DNA of 34,758 nt from CAZXVW01 sp964644025 (lineage in GTDB: Bacteria; Acidobacteriota; Terriglobia; Bryobacterales; Bryobacteraceae), in contig CAZXVW010000022.1 in assembly GCA_964644025.1 (NCBI GenBank), positions 1 through 34,758 of the forward strand. The letters are read 5' to 3'. The notes under the pieces are model-generated. The model made no database searches, was not told where the DNA came from, and saw nothing but the letters and a program-made list of their open reading frames with translations. This document shows positions 23,457 to 32,625 of the stretch, in pieces. The position numbers were made by a program, and so were the translations under genes. Within the stretch, counting starts at the first letter, position 1; each line of letters opens with the position of its first letter.

Positions 23457-23878
23457 GGCTGGGTGACGGTGACCTCAGACCGCGGGAGTCTCACTCCCAT
23501 CAAGTGGGCCGCACCCAAGAGTCCTCCGCTGAGTAAGAACCAGCCCCACCGGGCAACATGGAGCCCCAGCCGGAGGGTCTCACTTCCGCTTCCTTAGATG
23601 GGCAGCACTACTGCTTCCGGCCTTCGACGCGTCAAGCGCTGTAAGTCCCGAGAAGGGCATATCCGCCCTCCTGGCCGCCGCATTGGCCGGCCACTGCACC
23701 CGCGGCGATCCTGTCGGGCCCGCCCGGATCACGCCTTGTCTCTCTCCCGCAGCAGATGATGCGCCGAAAATCTTCTTCCTTGTTCACCAGCCGCCGGGTC
23801 GTAAACATTGACTAGTTTTCGTTGCCGCCGGCGGGCAAAGGCATTTACTTTTTCTTTACATGCGCATAGACTAGATGT
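23457..23878. other. 422-bp intergenic region with an imperfect direct repeat, no gene seen
   Basis: No convincing coding frame is present. Two similar segments, 23484-23515 and 23572-23608, share the order GGAGTCTCAC / GGGTCTCAC, a pyrimidine-rich stretch, then TGGGC-GCAC, about 90 bases apart. An AGGGC/GCCCT hairpin follows further right (around 23653-23668). The region could hold the 3' end of the Clp-like transcript, a small RNA or degenerate extragenic repeats. Confidence 0.35.
23844..23872 (+). promoter_or_regulatory. Sigma-70-like promoter of the ribbon-helix-helix gene, possibly leaderless
   Basis: TTTACT (23844-23849) and TAGACT (23867-23872) are separated by 17 bases. The predicted start is at about 23879, which is the A of the ATG. 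No Shine-Dalgarno sequence precedes the gene, which agrees with a leaderless message. Confidence 0.4.
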
Positions 23879-24181
23879 ATGCCGAGTTTTGACAAGGACC
23901 GGCCGTCCCGCCCCGGACGCCCGCCAGCCGGAGTAGGTGAGAACGGCAAGCCGGAACGAGTCAGCAAGTACCCCAAGCTGACCGTATCCATGAAACCGGC
24001 CACCAAGGCCCGCCTGGAGGCTTATTCGACGCTGACCCGGCAGCCGGCCTGGCGCATCATCGAGGCCGCCTTGAACCACTACCTGGAAAGCATCCCCGCC
24101 GATGACAAGTGGGCCGTGGAAGGCATGGTGAAGCGAATGCAGGCCCGCCGCTTGCCGCAGGAGCAAAAAACGGTAGCCTGA
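23879..24181 (+). CDS. Ribbon-helix-helix (CopG/Arc-like) DNA-binding protein
   Basis: A small, basic 100-residue protein. Residues 33-38 (KLTVSM) fit the DNA-contacting beta strand. Residues 40-50 and 55-70 fit the two helices of a ribbon-helix-helix dimer, the second beginning after RQPAWRII. The N-terminal 30 residues are Pro/Gly/Arg rich and probably disordered; the C-terminal tail (75-100) is a charged helix. Such proteins are antitoxins or autoregulators, but no toxin-like gene sits beside it: the neighbour is SMC, convergent, with 34 bases between the stops. It may therefore regulate elsewhere or act as a nucleoid-associated factor. The ATG at 23879 has no ribosome binding site. Confidence 0.7.
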   Translation: MPSFDKDRPSRPGRPPAGVGENGKPERVSKYPKLTVSMKPATKARLEAYSTLTRQPAWRIIEAALNHYLESIPADDKWAVEGMVKRMQARRLPQEQKTVA

Positions 24182-24215
24182 TCGGACAACTCCGGCGCGG
24201 CCTGGCTCCCGATGC

Positions 24216-27200
24216 TTACCTCGCCAGTGCCGCCCTGCTCTCCACGGTTTGCCGCTCTTCCCGCGGCTCCTCAAATTTCACAGAAACCAGCTTCGAGACG
24301 CCTGGCTCCTGCATCGTGACCCCGTAAAGCGACTCGGATGCCTGCATTGTCCTTTTAGCGTGGGTAATGACGATGAATTGTGTTTGCCGGGCCATGTCCT
24401 TGAGCAGCAACACCAGGCGTTCGATGTTGGTCTCATCGAGCGGGGCGTCCACTTCGTCAAGAACACAAAACGGACTCGGCTGGTACTGGAAGGTCGCCAT
24501 CAACAGCGCCAGCGCTGTCAGGGCCTTCTCGCCGCCGGAAAGCAGCAGCACATTCTGCAGACGCTTGCCGGGAGGCGACGCCACAATGTCAACTCCCGAG
24601 TCGGCGAGGTTCGACGGGTCACTGAGCCGCATCTCGCCGGTGCCCCCGCCGAACAAAATCCGGAAGCTATGTCGAAAATTCTCATTAATAGCTTCAAAAG
24701 CGCGAGAAAAGCGCTTGCGCGTTTCCACGTCAATGTCGTGAATTGCCTTCTCGGTGTCGCGAATCGAGTCCAGCAGGTCCTGGCGTTGTGCGTTGAGAAA
24801 ATCATAGCGCTGCTTTGCTTCCTCGTATTCTTCCAGCGCCTGGGGATTTACCGGACCGAGGGCCTCGATGCGGGCTTTCAGCCGGTCGTAATTCTCCTCC
24901 GCATGAGCCAGGGCCTCTTCATCCAGCACCTCCTCGTCAGAGTCGGCAAGCTGCTGGAGGGAAGCGTTCAACTCTTTCCCGGCGGTCTCGTCCAGGTAGC
25001 GAAGCTCCGCCCGCCGTTCGGCCAGGGCCACTTCAATCTGCGAGCGCTTTTCCTGCACGGCCTGGCTTTCAGCGCGTAACTGCTTGAGCGCTTCTTCGAG
25101 CGCCGCCAGCGTTTCTCGCAGCTTGCCCTCTTGTTCCTCGAGCGAGTGGACCGACTGCTCGGCGGCGGCGATTTCCCTGGCCAGTTCCCCGGCCCGGGAG
25201 TCCAGTTCGATGTTATCGGCGAGCAGACGGGCCCGTTCCACTCCCAGGCGCTCCATCTCGGCGGCCACCTCGTCGCGGCGGCTGATCACTTCGCGCCGCT
25301 CACTCTCCAGCCGCTGCCGGGTCTCCCGTTCCGAGCGCCGGCGTTCCTCGCGCTCGGCCAGTTCCACCCGCAAGGCGGAATGTTCCTCGGAGAGCTTCGC
25401 CACCCGCTCCCGCAACTCCTGGCGCCGGAGCCGCCGCTCGGCGAGTTCCTTCTCTTGCGCCTGCCGGGCCTGCTCCCTTTCCTCGATGGCCTCCAGGTGC
25501 GCGGAGCGTTGCTGGCGGGCACGCTCCTTCTCTCGTCGCAGCCGTTCCAGTTCCGTCTCGGCCACCGAGCGCCGTTGGGAAGCACGGGCGTGTTCTTCGT
25601 CGAGCTTGCGCACCTCGTGCTCGATGGCCACCACTTCCTTCTCGCGCCCCTGCTGTTGGCTGCGCAGTCCCTCCAGTTCGTCGCTGAAGCGCGCGATCTC
25701 CTCCTCCAGCGTGGACACCACTGCGGCGACCTCTTCGAGTTCCTTCTGGCGGGACCGAACCAGCGATTTCAGCTCACGCAGTTCCCTCTTGAGGGCCAGT
25801 GGGCCGGCGCTGGCTTTCTTGCCGCCGCTCACGGCGTAGCCGTGGTAGCAAACGCCGTCCGCCAGCAGGAAGTAGAAGTCCGGATACCGCTCGGCGAGCC
25901 TTCGGGCCGCGGTGTGGTCAGCGGCGATCAAGCAGCGCGCGATCCGCGGCACCAGCTCCGCTGGCGCGTGTGTCAAGCCGTTGGTCATCCGAAGCACACT
26001 GCTCAGCCGGGCCACGATTCCCGTCTCCGGACCCAACGGAGGTTCGCCGCTGACCCCTCCAATAGCGGCGTCCGGGGCGGGATGAACCAGGAAGGTCACC
26101 CGTCCGTCCAGTTCCCGCCGCATCAGCTCGATGCCGGCCCGGGCGTGGCTCCAATCCTTCACCACCACGTACTCGAGTTCTTCATGAAGAAACGCCTCCG
26201 CGGCCTTTTCGTACTTCGGGTCCACGTCCACGAAATCCGCCAGGACCCCGAGCGGCTCCAGTTCCCGCCCCTGGCCTTGTTCGATGGCGGTGAACAGGCG
26301 TTTCACCGCTTCGGTGGTATAGGCGCGGTGGGAAAGGATCTCCTCCAGCGATTCCTTGCGGGCTCTCAGCGTCGAAGTCTGCGACCGGAGTTCCTCCAGA
26401 CGCCCCCGGGCCTCGGTCAGCCGCGTCTTCCGCCCGGTGAGTTCCTGTTCCACCGTCCGCCGGCGCCTGGTCACGGCTTCGAGTTCGGCTCGCCGCGCGG
26501 CCAGTTTTTCCGACAAGCCGCCGCGGACCTTCTCCAGCCGTACCGTCTCGGCTGTTGCCATCTCCCGTTCCTTTTCCGCCCGGGCCGCGTCGCGGTTGAG
26601 CGAGGCCAGGTATTCGTCGATCTGCGCGAGTTCATTCTTCAGTTGCGCCGCCTCGCCGAGCAGCCGCAGCACGGACTGGCGCGCCGTTTCGATCACCTGT
26701 TCCTGGCGCTGCAGCTCCCCTTCAGCCGACTGCCGCTCAGCGAGCTTCTCCGTCAATTTCCGGCGGGCCGCCTCCGCCTCTGCTTCCAATTGAGCCAGCG
26801 CCCTGCCCTGGGCTACCAACTGCTCACTGAGCGCATGGGCGCGGCCCTCCAGCGACTGCGTCTCCGTCTCGCCCTGCGTGAGCCTCGCCTCGATGTCGGC
26901 GATCTGGGCGGCTTGTGCCTCCATTTTGCCGCGCGTTCGTTCGGTCTCGACGCGCAGTTCGCCGAGCCGGCCGCGTGCTTTGGTCAGCCCCGACTCGGTC
27001 GCGTACGCCTGCTGTTGAGTTCCACGCTGCTCGTTCTCCTTTTCGCGCACCTGGTCGGTCAGCTTTTGGTACTCGGCGGCAGCGAGGTTAAGCTCCAGCG
27101 CCGTCTTGCCCGCTTCCCGTTCCAGCATGCGGAAACGGCCCGTGAGGGTCCGGCGCAATTCCACCAGCATCTCGGCCCGGAGCTTCTGGTAACGCTCAGC

Positions 27201-27923
27201 TTTTCTGGCCTGCCGCTTCAGCGAGTTGACCTGCCGGCCCACCTCTTCGAGAATGTCGAATACGCGGGAGAGGTTCTGCCGGGCGCCCTCGAGCTTCGCC
27301 TCAGCCAGCCGGCGCCTCGATTTGAACTTGCTGACGCCCGCCGCCTCCTCGATCACCGCCCGCCGGTCCTGCGGGCGCGTGCTCAGGATCTGCCCGATGC
27401 GCCCTTGCTCGATGATGGCGTAAGACTCCGGCCCGAGACCGGTGCCCATGAACAGCTCCTGGATGTCGCGCAGGCGGGCCGGGCGGCCGTTGATCAGGTA
27501 TTCACTCTCCCCAGAGCGAAACAGCCGGCGAGTGATCGTGATCTCCTGTGGCTTGTCCGCGCCGTGCCCCTTGATCCCGCTCCCGTTCCCCGTTCCAGGG
27601 GCGCCGGCCCCGTTGCCATTCACTTTCTGGGGGGCGGTCGGAACAATCTGATAAGCCGGATCCACCAGCGTCATCGTCACCGAGGCCATGCCCAACGGCT
27701 TCCGGGTATTCGTGCCGGCGAAGATCACGTCCTGCATCCGCGTGCCGCGCAGCGTCTTGGCAGACTGCTCCCCGAGAACCCAGCTAATCGCGTCGCTCAG
27801 GTTTGATTTCCCGCACCCGTTGGGACCCACCACGGCGGTAATCCCAGCGCCGTTGAACCGTAGCTCGGTCCGGTCACAGAAGGACTTGAACCCCTGGATT
27901 TCGACCCGCTTCAGTTTCAGCAA
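24216..27923 (-). CDS. smc: Chromosome segregation protein SMC
   Basis: The bacterial condensin ATPase, 1235 residues, slightly longer than the usual ~1190. The N-terminal head has Walker A GPNGCGKS (33-40). Long coiled coils (about 170-500 and 680-1020) flank a hinge (about 520-670). The C-terminal head has the LSGGEKALTALALL signature and the Walker B CVLDEVDAPLD. A Gly/Asn-rich insertion (about 97-126) extends the N-terminal head before the ITITRRLFRSGESEY strand. The start is a TTG at 27921-27923, with AGAGG ten bases upstream and no better start; a GATAAT lies at 27950-27945. No scpA or scpB is in the window. It would act with ScpAB on the nucleoid, extruding and aligning DNA loops. Confidence 0.96.
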   Translation of the reverse strand: MLKLKRVEIQGFKSFCDRTELRFNGAGITAVVGPNGCGKSNLSDAISWVLGEQSAKTLRGTRMQDVIFAGTNTRKPLGMASVTMTLVDPAYQIVPTAPQKVNGNGAGAPGTGNGSGIKGHGADKPQEITITRRLFRSGESEYLINGRPARLRDIQELFMGTGLGPESYAIIEQGRIGQILSTRPQDRRAVIEEAAGVSKFKSRRRLAEAKLEGARQNLSRVFDILEEVGRQVNSLKRQARKAERYQKLRAEMLVELRRTLTGRFRMLEREAGKTALELNLAAAEYQKLTDQVREKENEQRGTQQQAYATESGLTKARGRLGELRVETERTRGKMEAQAAQIADIEARLTQGETETQSLEGRAHALSEQLVAQGRALAQLEAEAEAARRKLTEKLAERQSAEGELQRQEQVIETARQSVLRLLGEAAQLKNELAQIDEYLASLNRDAARAEKEREMATAETVRLEKVRGGLSEKLAARRAELEAVTRRRRTVEQELTGRKTRLTEARGRLEELRSQTSTLRARKESLEEILSHRAYTTEAVKRLFTAIEQGQGRELEPLGVLADFVDVDPKYEKAAEAFLHEELEYVVVKDWSHARAGIELMRRELDGRVTFLVHPAPDAAIGGVSGEPPLGPETGIVARLSSVLRMTNGLTHAPAELVPRIARCLIAADHTAARRLAERYPDFYFLLADGVCYHGYAVSGGKKASAGPLALKRELRELKSLVRSRQKELEEVAAVVSTLEEEIARFSDELEGLRSQQQGREKEVVAIEHEVRKLDEEHARASQRRSVAETELERLRREKERARQQRSAHLEAIEEREQARQAQEKELAERRLRRQELRERVAKLSEEHSALRVELAEREERRRSERETRQRLESERREVISRRDEVAAEMERLGVERARLLADNIELDSRAGELAREIAAAEQSVHSLEEQEGKLRETLAALEEALKQLRAESQAVQEKRSQIEVALAERRAELRYLDETAGKELNASLQQLADSDEEVLDEEALAHAEENYDRLKARIEALGPVNPQALEEYEEAKQRYDFLNAQRQDLLDSIRDTEKAIHDIDVETRKRFSRAFEAINENFRHSFRILFGGGTGEMRLSDPSNLADSGVDIVASPPGKRLQNVLLLSGGEKALTALALLMATFQYQPSPFCVLDEVDAPLDETNIERLVLLLKDMARQTQFIVITHAKRTMQASESLYGVTMQEPGVSKLVSVKFEEPREERQTVESRAALAR

Positions 27924-28167
27924 GTGGCGTCAACCTCTTTTTCTATTATCATTCGGTACGCTTTCGCGCTCCGAGGGTATCGTGCCCTCATCTCGGGGGA
28001 TGTTGAATCCATGTTAGCCCGGTTTCGGCCAAAAGTAAAGCACATTCACCACCGCCTGGTGGGGCCACCTGAAGTGCACCGCTATATGTTGTAGCTGTGT
28101 CGCTACTTAGCGTTCGTCGACCGGGCCCTGGCTCCTGAGCGAAAATCCCTCGATCCGGATCGGCCGC
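27924..28167. other. 244-bp intergenic region with small hairpins
   Basis: It holds the SMC leader and the 3' end of the secreted-protein operon. Hairpins are GAGGG/CCCTC (27973-27977/27985-27989) and GTAGC/GCTAC (28091-28095/28102-28106). The latter is about 60 bases past the stop of the 28168 gene and could be its terminator, but lacks a T-run. No coding frame is convincing. Confidence 0.3.
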
Positions 28168-30000
28168 CTATTTCTCCCACTCCAGAACCAGGTTGTAGAG
28201 ACCGCCGCTGCGTTTGGGATCGTCGATGCGAATGCGGGTCGAGTAACCATTGCCGGGCCCCGGCCGTTCCACGATCTCCACCCGTCCTCTTCCCCGGAGC
28301 TTCCGCAGCCGCAAGGAGCGGAGCGGCGCGAGCGGCACCGGCGCGGTGAACCGGGACTCCGCATCGCGATACGGCGCCCCGCTGATTACGTAATACTGAA
28401 CCCGGTCACCGCGGATCAGCGCTTCCACCGAACCATCAACCCACAAGCGGAATTCCACCTGCCCGTGCGAGGGGCTGGCCGGGGCAGGCGCCTTTGTGCG
28501 CCCCTCCGGAGTGCGGGGCTCTGGCGCCCGGGGAAATGGCAGCCCGGAAGCAACTGCCCTGTTGACCGGCAATTCGAGGTATGGATTGAATACGTAGTCG
28601 GTGGAATACGGCGCGGGAAAGCGAAGATCGCGCGAGGCCGCATAGGCCGGATCCAGTCCCCATTGCCCGGTGGCCAGAACGTGCTTCTTTTGGGTCCGGT
28701 TGTCATGCCAACCCCAGAAGGGCTTCGCTTTGTTCGAGGCGTTCGTCCGCCCCAGGAACGCCCCGCCGATGGAGGGGTAACGCGCCAGCGGCCGCCCGCC
28801 GAGCGGTTCATAGGTGAAGTAATCGTCAAACGTTGCTTCGGACCAGCTTCCGGCCGCCGCCTTCCGCCACCACTGATAATAGATCGGCAGCAAGTCATAG
28901 CCCACCAGCCGGTCATTGGCGTGCCGCGGCCGCTCCGCCTTTCCCTTGTACACGAAGGTTACACCGGTGCCGGCGGTGAAGCGGTCCCGCGCCGCCTCAT
29001 AGCGGGCGTGGCTGGAAGCAACGCCGTAGATGCCATGGCCGCCGGATTCGACAAACACCACCGGATGCGAGTCCTGGTAAAAATCCACCCGCCCATCAAT
29101 GTCGTGAACGCCGTTACGCACCCGTCTGTCCGCGGTAAACGAATAGACGTTGTTGTGGGCCAGCGTTTCCATCGCCTGGAGCCGGCCGAAGGGGCCACCG
29201 TCCTTGGCCACGGTGAGAATCAAACCCTCGTTGTCGTTCTCATGACAGGAACCGGCCACGCACTTGTCCGAATAATCCCGCGGGTGAAAAACGTTGTAGA
29301 TGAGAAACCAATGAGTGAGCGTCTCCATCGCCGCGTAGTAGACATAGGCTTGGGAAGTTCCCACCTCCATGTCTTCCCAGTTGTCAGCCCCGTTCCAGTC
29401 GCCATCGAAGTCAAACCGCGTGGGGTAATCGGCCTTGGGCTGGAACCAGGTCTCCTGCGCGAGAAACGGAGCGTAGTGCTCGGCGAGATCGCGGTACGGG
29501 TCCAGCGAGAACGGCTCCGGCGGAAACGAGATCGTCTCAGGCTTGCGGAGCGAGGGCGCCCGCGCGTCGACATGGATCGTCGCCGTGGCCGATTGCCCGC
29601 CGAGCGTCGCCCGCACGTGGTAATCGCCAGGTTTTTCCGGAGCCGTGTAGAGCACCGCGTCCTGCATTACGTACGTCCCCGACAGGCTCCCGAAGATGCG
29701 GCCCGCCCGGGTCTGGTACTGGTCGATGAACGGCTCATCGTCGGTTCCCTGAAAATGGAACGGCTTGGATAGCCAGCCACCGCCAGACTCCACTACCTCT
29801 ACCCGGGCGCCGTCGCGGCGGATACGGCCGCTGGCCTCGCCCGCCTCCCCGTACACCCGCACCTGGATCACCACATTCTCAAACGGGCGGACCCGGGCAT
29901 CGGCGGGGTCGGTATGCAGCTTGATCCCGGTGATGGTGGCCTGGCCGTAGACGCAGCCGACAGCCAGGAGGAAAACTGCAAAGGTGCGTTTCCTAATCAT
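28168..30000 (-). CDS. Secreted protein of unknown function (610 aa)
   Basis: I do not recognise a firm family. A signal peptide (1-20, ending VYGQA) is followed by a beta-rich N-terminal domain (about 22-150, Ig-like, ending in a TATIHVDA strand). The central region (about 165-400) contains FDFDGDWNGADNWEDM, a Tyr/Trp-rich helix, HENDNEG (about 253-259), and ESGGHGIYG. The His/Asp/Glu motif vaguely recalls the HDWE motif of NPP1-like proteins and the Vps62 domain, which is only a resemblance. A last beta domain (about 505-610) follows a proline/alanine linker. It is 54 bases after a sialidase-fold lipoprotein and is probably the last gene of the sulfatase operon, so a role in polysaccharide binding or hydrolysis is plausible but unproven. 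Confidence 0.7.
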   Translation of the reverse strand: MIRKRTFAVFLLAVGCVYGQATITGIKLHTDPADARVRPFENVVIQVRVYGEAGEASGRIRRDGARVEVVESGGGWLSKPFHFQGTDDEPFIDQYQTRAGRIFGSLSGTYVMQDAVLYTAPEKPGDYHVRATLGGQSATATIHVDARAPSLRKPETISFPPEPFSLDPYRDLAEHYAPFLAQETWFQPKADYPTRFDFDGDWNGADNWEDMEVGTSQAYVYYAAMETLTHWFLIYNVFHPRDYSDKCVAGSCHENDNEGLILTVAKDGGPFGRLQAMETLAHNNVYSFTADRRVRNGVHDIDGRVDFYQDSHPVVFVESGGHGIYGVASSHARYEAARDRFTAGTGVTFVYKGKAERPRHANDRLVGYDLLPIYYQWWRKAAAGSWSEATFDDYFTYEPLGGRPLARYPSIGGAFLGRTNASNKAKPFWGWHDNRTQKKHVLATGQWGLDPAYAASRDLRFPAPYSTDYVFNPYLELPVNRAVASGLPFPRAPEPRTPEGRTKAPAPASPSHGQVEFRLWVDGSVEALIRGDRVQYYVISGAPYRDAESRFTAPVPLAPLRSLRLRKLRGRGRVEIVERPGPGNGYSTRIRIDDPKRSGGLYNLVLEWEK

Positions 30001-30054
30001 TGCAGGGCCTTTCCCATCCTACCGCGGCGCCTGCACCCCGGCCCCGCCCCGTCT

Positions 30055-31272
30055 TCAGAGACCCGGCTGGTTCAACGGCGGATCCGCCATCGTCCTGTCC
30101 CGGAACCGCGGAATGCGGTGGAAGGTGATGTAGTTGGCGTCGTGCTGCCGGTGGGCGCCGCCAAGCCCATCGTCGTAAGCGGTCCGGGACACCGCGATCA
30201 GGTCCTCCCCGTCAAAGAGCCAGTCAACATACTGGAAGGCGTGGTTGACGGGATCCGGATGATGGAGAATGATCGACCGCACTTCCCATTTCCGCAAATC
30301 GGGCGAGCAGACCAGCGCCAGCGTGTTGCGGATCAGCGATACCTTCAGCCCGGTGTTGCGGTCCCGATCTTCTACGATATTGGCCAACGACCAGTACAGC
30401 TTGGTTCTCGGATCGAAGCGGATCGTAAACTTCGTCGCACCGCCCGGGAAATCGATGAAGTCCCGCTCCGGATCGAAGCTCGCCCGCTTCCCGTCCGGGC
30501 TGATATGGATCATCGCCGCCTTGCCGCCTTCCTTGGTATCCACCCGCAGGAAGTCCACGACCTCCCCGTCCGGCGTCACCACCGCGTTGCCCTCCAGCCA
30601 TCCGTGAAACTCCCCGCCGAGCCACTCCGGGTTCCAGCCCAGCCGGTTCGATGAGGTCCAGTTGTCCGCCTCGAGCAGGTCCGCATCAGCCGGCGCCGAC
30701 ATCATAAAGGCCCGGAAATGAGGCCCCCAGCCGTCGGGACCCATCGCATCCTCCATCCCTCTCCAGATGCGCCCGTTGTGAACCACGACCGGGACAGGTG
30801 CGGAGTGATACTTCGCGTCGCCGTGCAACAAGCCGGTCTTGGCGTCCTTTGGTGTTGTCCACGTGCGTCCGCCATCGGTCGAGCGCCGGATCACCGCCGA
30901 ACCGTACCTTCCGCTGGTGCCCATCAGGTACAGCGCCCCGCGGTGGAGAAATAGCGAAGACCACCACTGCCCCTCAATCTCAGTTACCAGTTCCCAGCTC
31001 TTCCCCCGGTCCCGGCTGCGGTGAACGTGCATGCGGTTTTGCGTGGAGCCCGGCCCGAAGAAGGAGTGCGTGGCGATGTACTCGCCGTTTGGCAGCACGG
31101 CAATGCCGGGACCACCGAGATAACGGCGCGTGGAAGCGGGGCTGTGGTCGATCACTACACCCGGAACCTTCGAATGGTCCGGCGCCGGCTCCCGCGGCCC
31201 GCAGCCAGCGGCCCAAATCCCGAGAAAACAGGCGGCCAGTGTGCAGAAACGTATCCGGTGAGAAATTTTCAT
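30055..31272 (-). CDS. Sialidase-fold (BNR/Asp-box) lipoprotein
   Basis: A 405-residue protein with a lipoprotein signal (lipobox AAGC, C24) and a beta-propeller read from Asp-box repeats such as SRDRGKSW and STDGGRTW, with further SPDGKR-like turns. The fold is that of GH33-like sialidases and exo-enzymes, but the catalytic Arg triad and Asp/Glu/Tyr set cannot be confirmed by eye. The ATG at 31270-31272 overlaps the upstream sulfatase stop (ATGA), so the two proteins are translationally coupled; an in-frame start four codons earlier is less likely. Probably surface-attached, acting on sugars released or exposed by the sulfatase. Confidence 0.78.
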   Translation of the reverse strand: MKISHRIRFCTLAACFLGIWAAGCGPREPAPDHSKVPGVVIDHSPASTRRYLGGPGIAVLPNGEYIATHSFFGPGSTQNRMHVHRSRDRGKSWELVTEIEGQWWSSLFLHRGALYLMGTSGRYGSAVIRRSTDGGRTWTTPKDAKTGLLHGDAKYHSAPVPVVVHNGRIWRGMEDAMGPDGWGPHFRAFMMSAPADADLLEADNWTSSNRLGWNPEWLGGEFHGWLEGNAVVTPDGEVVDFLRVDTKEGGKAAMIHISPDGKRASFDPERDFIDFPGGATKFTIRFDPRTKLYWSLANIVEDRDRNTGLKVSLIRNTLALVCSPDLRKWEVRSIILHHPDPVNHAFQYVDWLFDGEDLIAVSRTAYDDGLGGAHRQHDANYITFHRIPRFRDRTMADPPLNQPGL

Positions 31273-32606
31273 TTTCGAACCCAATGTACACCCGCGGTAA
31301 CGTCACTTTCCCAGGCGGCCAGCGCCACCAGCAATTCGTTGGCGATCTCGGGCCGCTCGGCGATCCGGTTCCGTTGCTCGCTCAAGTCCGCCTCGAGGTT
31401 GAAAAGATAACGCCGGCGGCCTCGAATCAACAGCTTCCATGGCCCGCGGCGCGCCGCCCTGGCGGTTCTGGTTTGCCAGAACACGGTCCGCTCGGGCAAG
31501 GGCGCGCCATCGAGCAGCAGCGGCAGCAGACTCACGCCGTCGAGCTTCCGATCCCGGGGGAGCGCAACACCAGCGGCGGCGAGCATCGTGGGCAGCAGGT
31601 CCATGGTGAGCGCCGTCGCCCGCGTCACCCGGCCGGGCTTGATTTTTCCCGGCCAGCAGGCAATGGCGGGAACCCGGTGTCCGCCTTCCCAAAGCTGTCC
31701 CTTCCAGCCGCGGAGGGGCTGGTTGGAAGCCACCATGTCGTGTCCGCCGTTGTCAGAGGTGAAAAAGATCAGCGTATTGCTTGCCAGCCCCAGCCGTCCT
31801 ACGGCCTCAACGATACGGCCGACGGCGGTGTCCAGTGATTCAATCATCTCCTGGTAAGCGGCGCCGCGGTCGTAGCGGCTGCCGTACTTCCGGCCAAACT
31901 CGTGATAGTTGCCGCCAAGCCGCCGGTCGGCCTTGTCATGCGGACCCTGCCACGGGAAGTGAACTGCCTGGAACGGGACGTACAGACAGAACGGCCGGCC
32001 CTTTTCACGCTCCAGAAAACGGATGGCGTAATCGGCGAGCAATTCGGTGCTGTAGCCTTTGTCCGGACAGAGTTCTTCATCCTTCCACCAGTCCGGCCGG
32101 CCCGAGCGGTCGATGTGCGAGACGTAATCCAACCCTCCCCCCATGTACCCGCGGTAGGTGTCGAATCCCTGGCGGATCGGATCGAACGGCGGCTTGTAGC
32201 CCAGATGCCACTTGCCGAAGATAGCGGTGATGTAACCGGCCGGCCGCAGCATTTCCGCGAAGGTGACTTCGCTGAGCGCCATGCCGGTCGTGTAGTTCTC
32301 CACGCCGGAAAGCACGCTTTGAATTCCAGCGCGCTGCTGGTAACGGCCGGTCAACAGGGCCGCGCGCGTCGGGCTGCACATCGCGCCGTTGGAATGAAAA
32401 TCGAGGAACCGCAGGCCGGCGGCTGCCAGCGCGTCGATATTGGGTGTCCGGACGCGCGTGTTGCCGTAGCAGCCAACGTCCCCGTAGCCGAGGTCATCGG
32501 CGAGCAGCAGCACAATGTTGGGCTTGTCTCCCGCCGCTTGCGCGGGGCACACGGGCGCAGCCAGGGCGGCGATCGCAACGGCCAGACCGGCTGTGGTACT
32601 GTTCAT
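31269..32606 (-). CDS. Secreted Cys-type sulfatase
   Basis: A 445-residue type I sulfatase with an N-terminal signal peptide (about 1-25, ending AQAA). The metal-binding DD pair is D37-D38 in LLADDLGYGD. The formylglycine site is C77 in CSPTR followed by AALLTGR, so activation needs a formylglycine-generating or anaerobic maturase, neither of which is in the window. FGKWHLGYKPP, the FFTSDNGGHD metal block and a C-terminal LFNLEADLSEQ segment are all present. I start at the ATG at 32604-32606, which has GGGGGAG five bases upstream; the frame opens 28 codons earlier inside the gap before the next gene. Substrate specificity is not readable. Confidence 0.93.
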   Translation of the reverse strand: MNSTTAGLAVAIAALAAPVCPAQAAGDKPNIVLLLADDLGYGDVGCYGNTRVRTPNIDALAAAGLRFLDFHSNGAMCSPTRAALLTGRYQQRAGIQSVLSGVENYTTGMALSEVTFAEMLRPAGYITAIFGKWHLGYKPPFDPIRQGFDTYRGYMGGGLDYVSHIDRSGRPDWWKDEELCPDKGYSTELLADYAIRFLEREKGRPFCLYVPFQAVHFPWQGPHDKADRRLGGNYHEFGRKYGSRYDRGAAYQEMIESLDTAVGRIVEAVGRLGLASNTLIFFTSDNGGHDMVASNQPLRGWKGQLWEGGHRVPAIACWPGKIKPGRVTRATALTMDLLPTMLAAAGVALPRDRKLDGVSLLPLLLDGAPLPERTVFWQTRTARAARRGPWKLLIRGRRRYLFNLEADLSEQRNRIAERPEIANELLVALAAWESDVTAGVHWVRK

Positions 32607-32625
32607 CGGACTCCCCCAGGCGCAA

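Noticed and set aside
23729..24274. 181-codon open frame on the minus strand opposite the ribbon-helix-helix gene
   Set aside because: The plus-strand frame gives a recognisable beta-helix-helix pattern, whereas this one has none.
25131..27806. An 891-codon open frame on the plus strand
   Set aside because: It lies wholly antisense to smc, is rich in Leu/Arg/His/Gln/Pro without any recognisable domain, and is an expected by-product of high-GC codon use in the true gene.
28465..29772. A 435-codon open frame on the plus strand
   Set aside because: It is antisense to the secreted 610-residue protein, whose signal peptide and composition make it the real gene.
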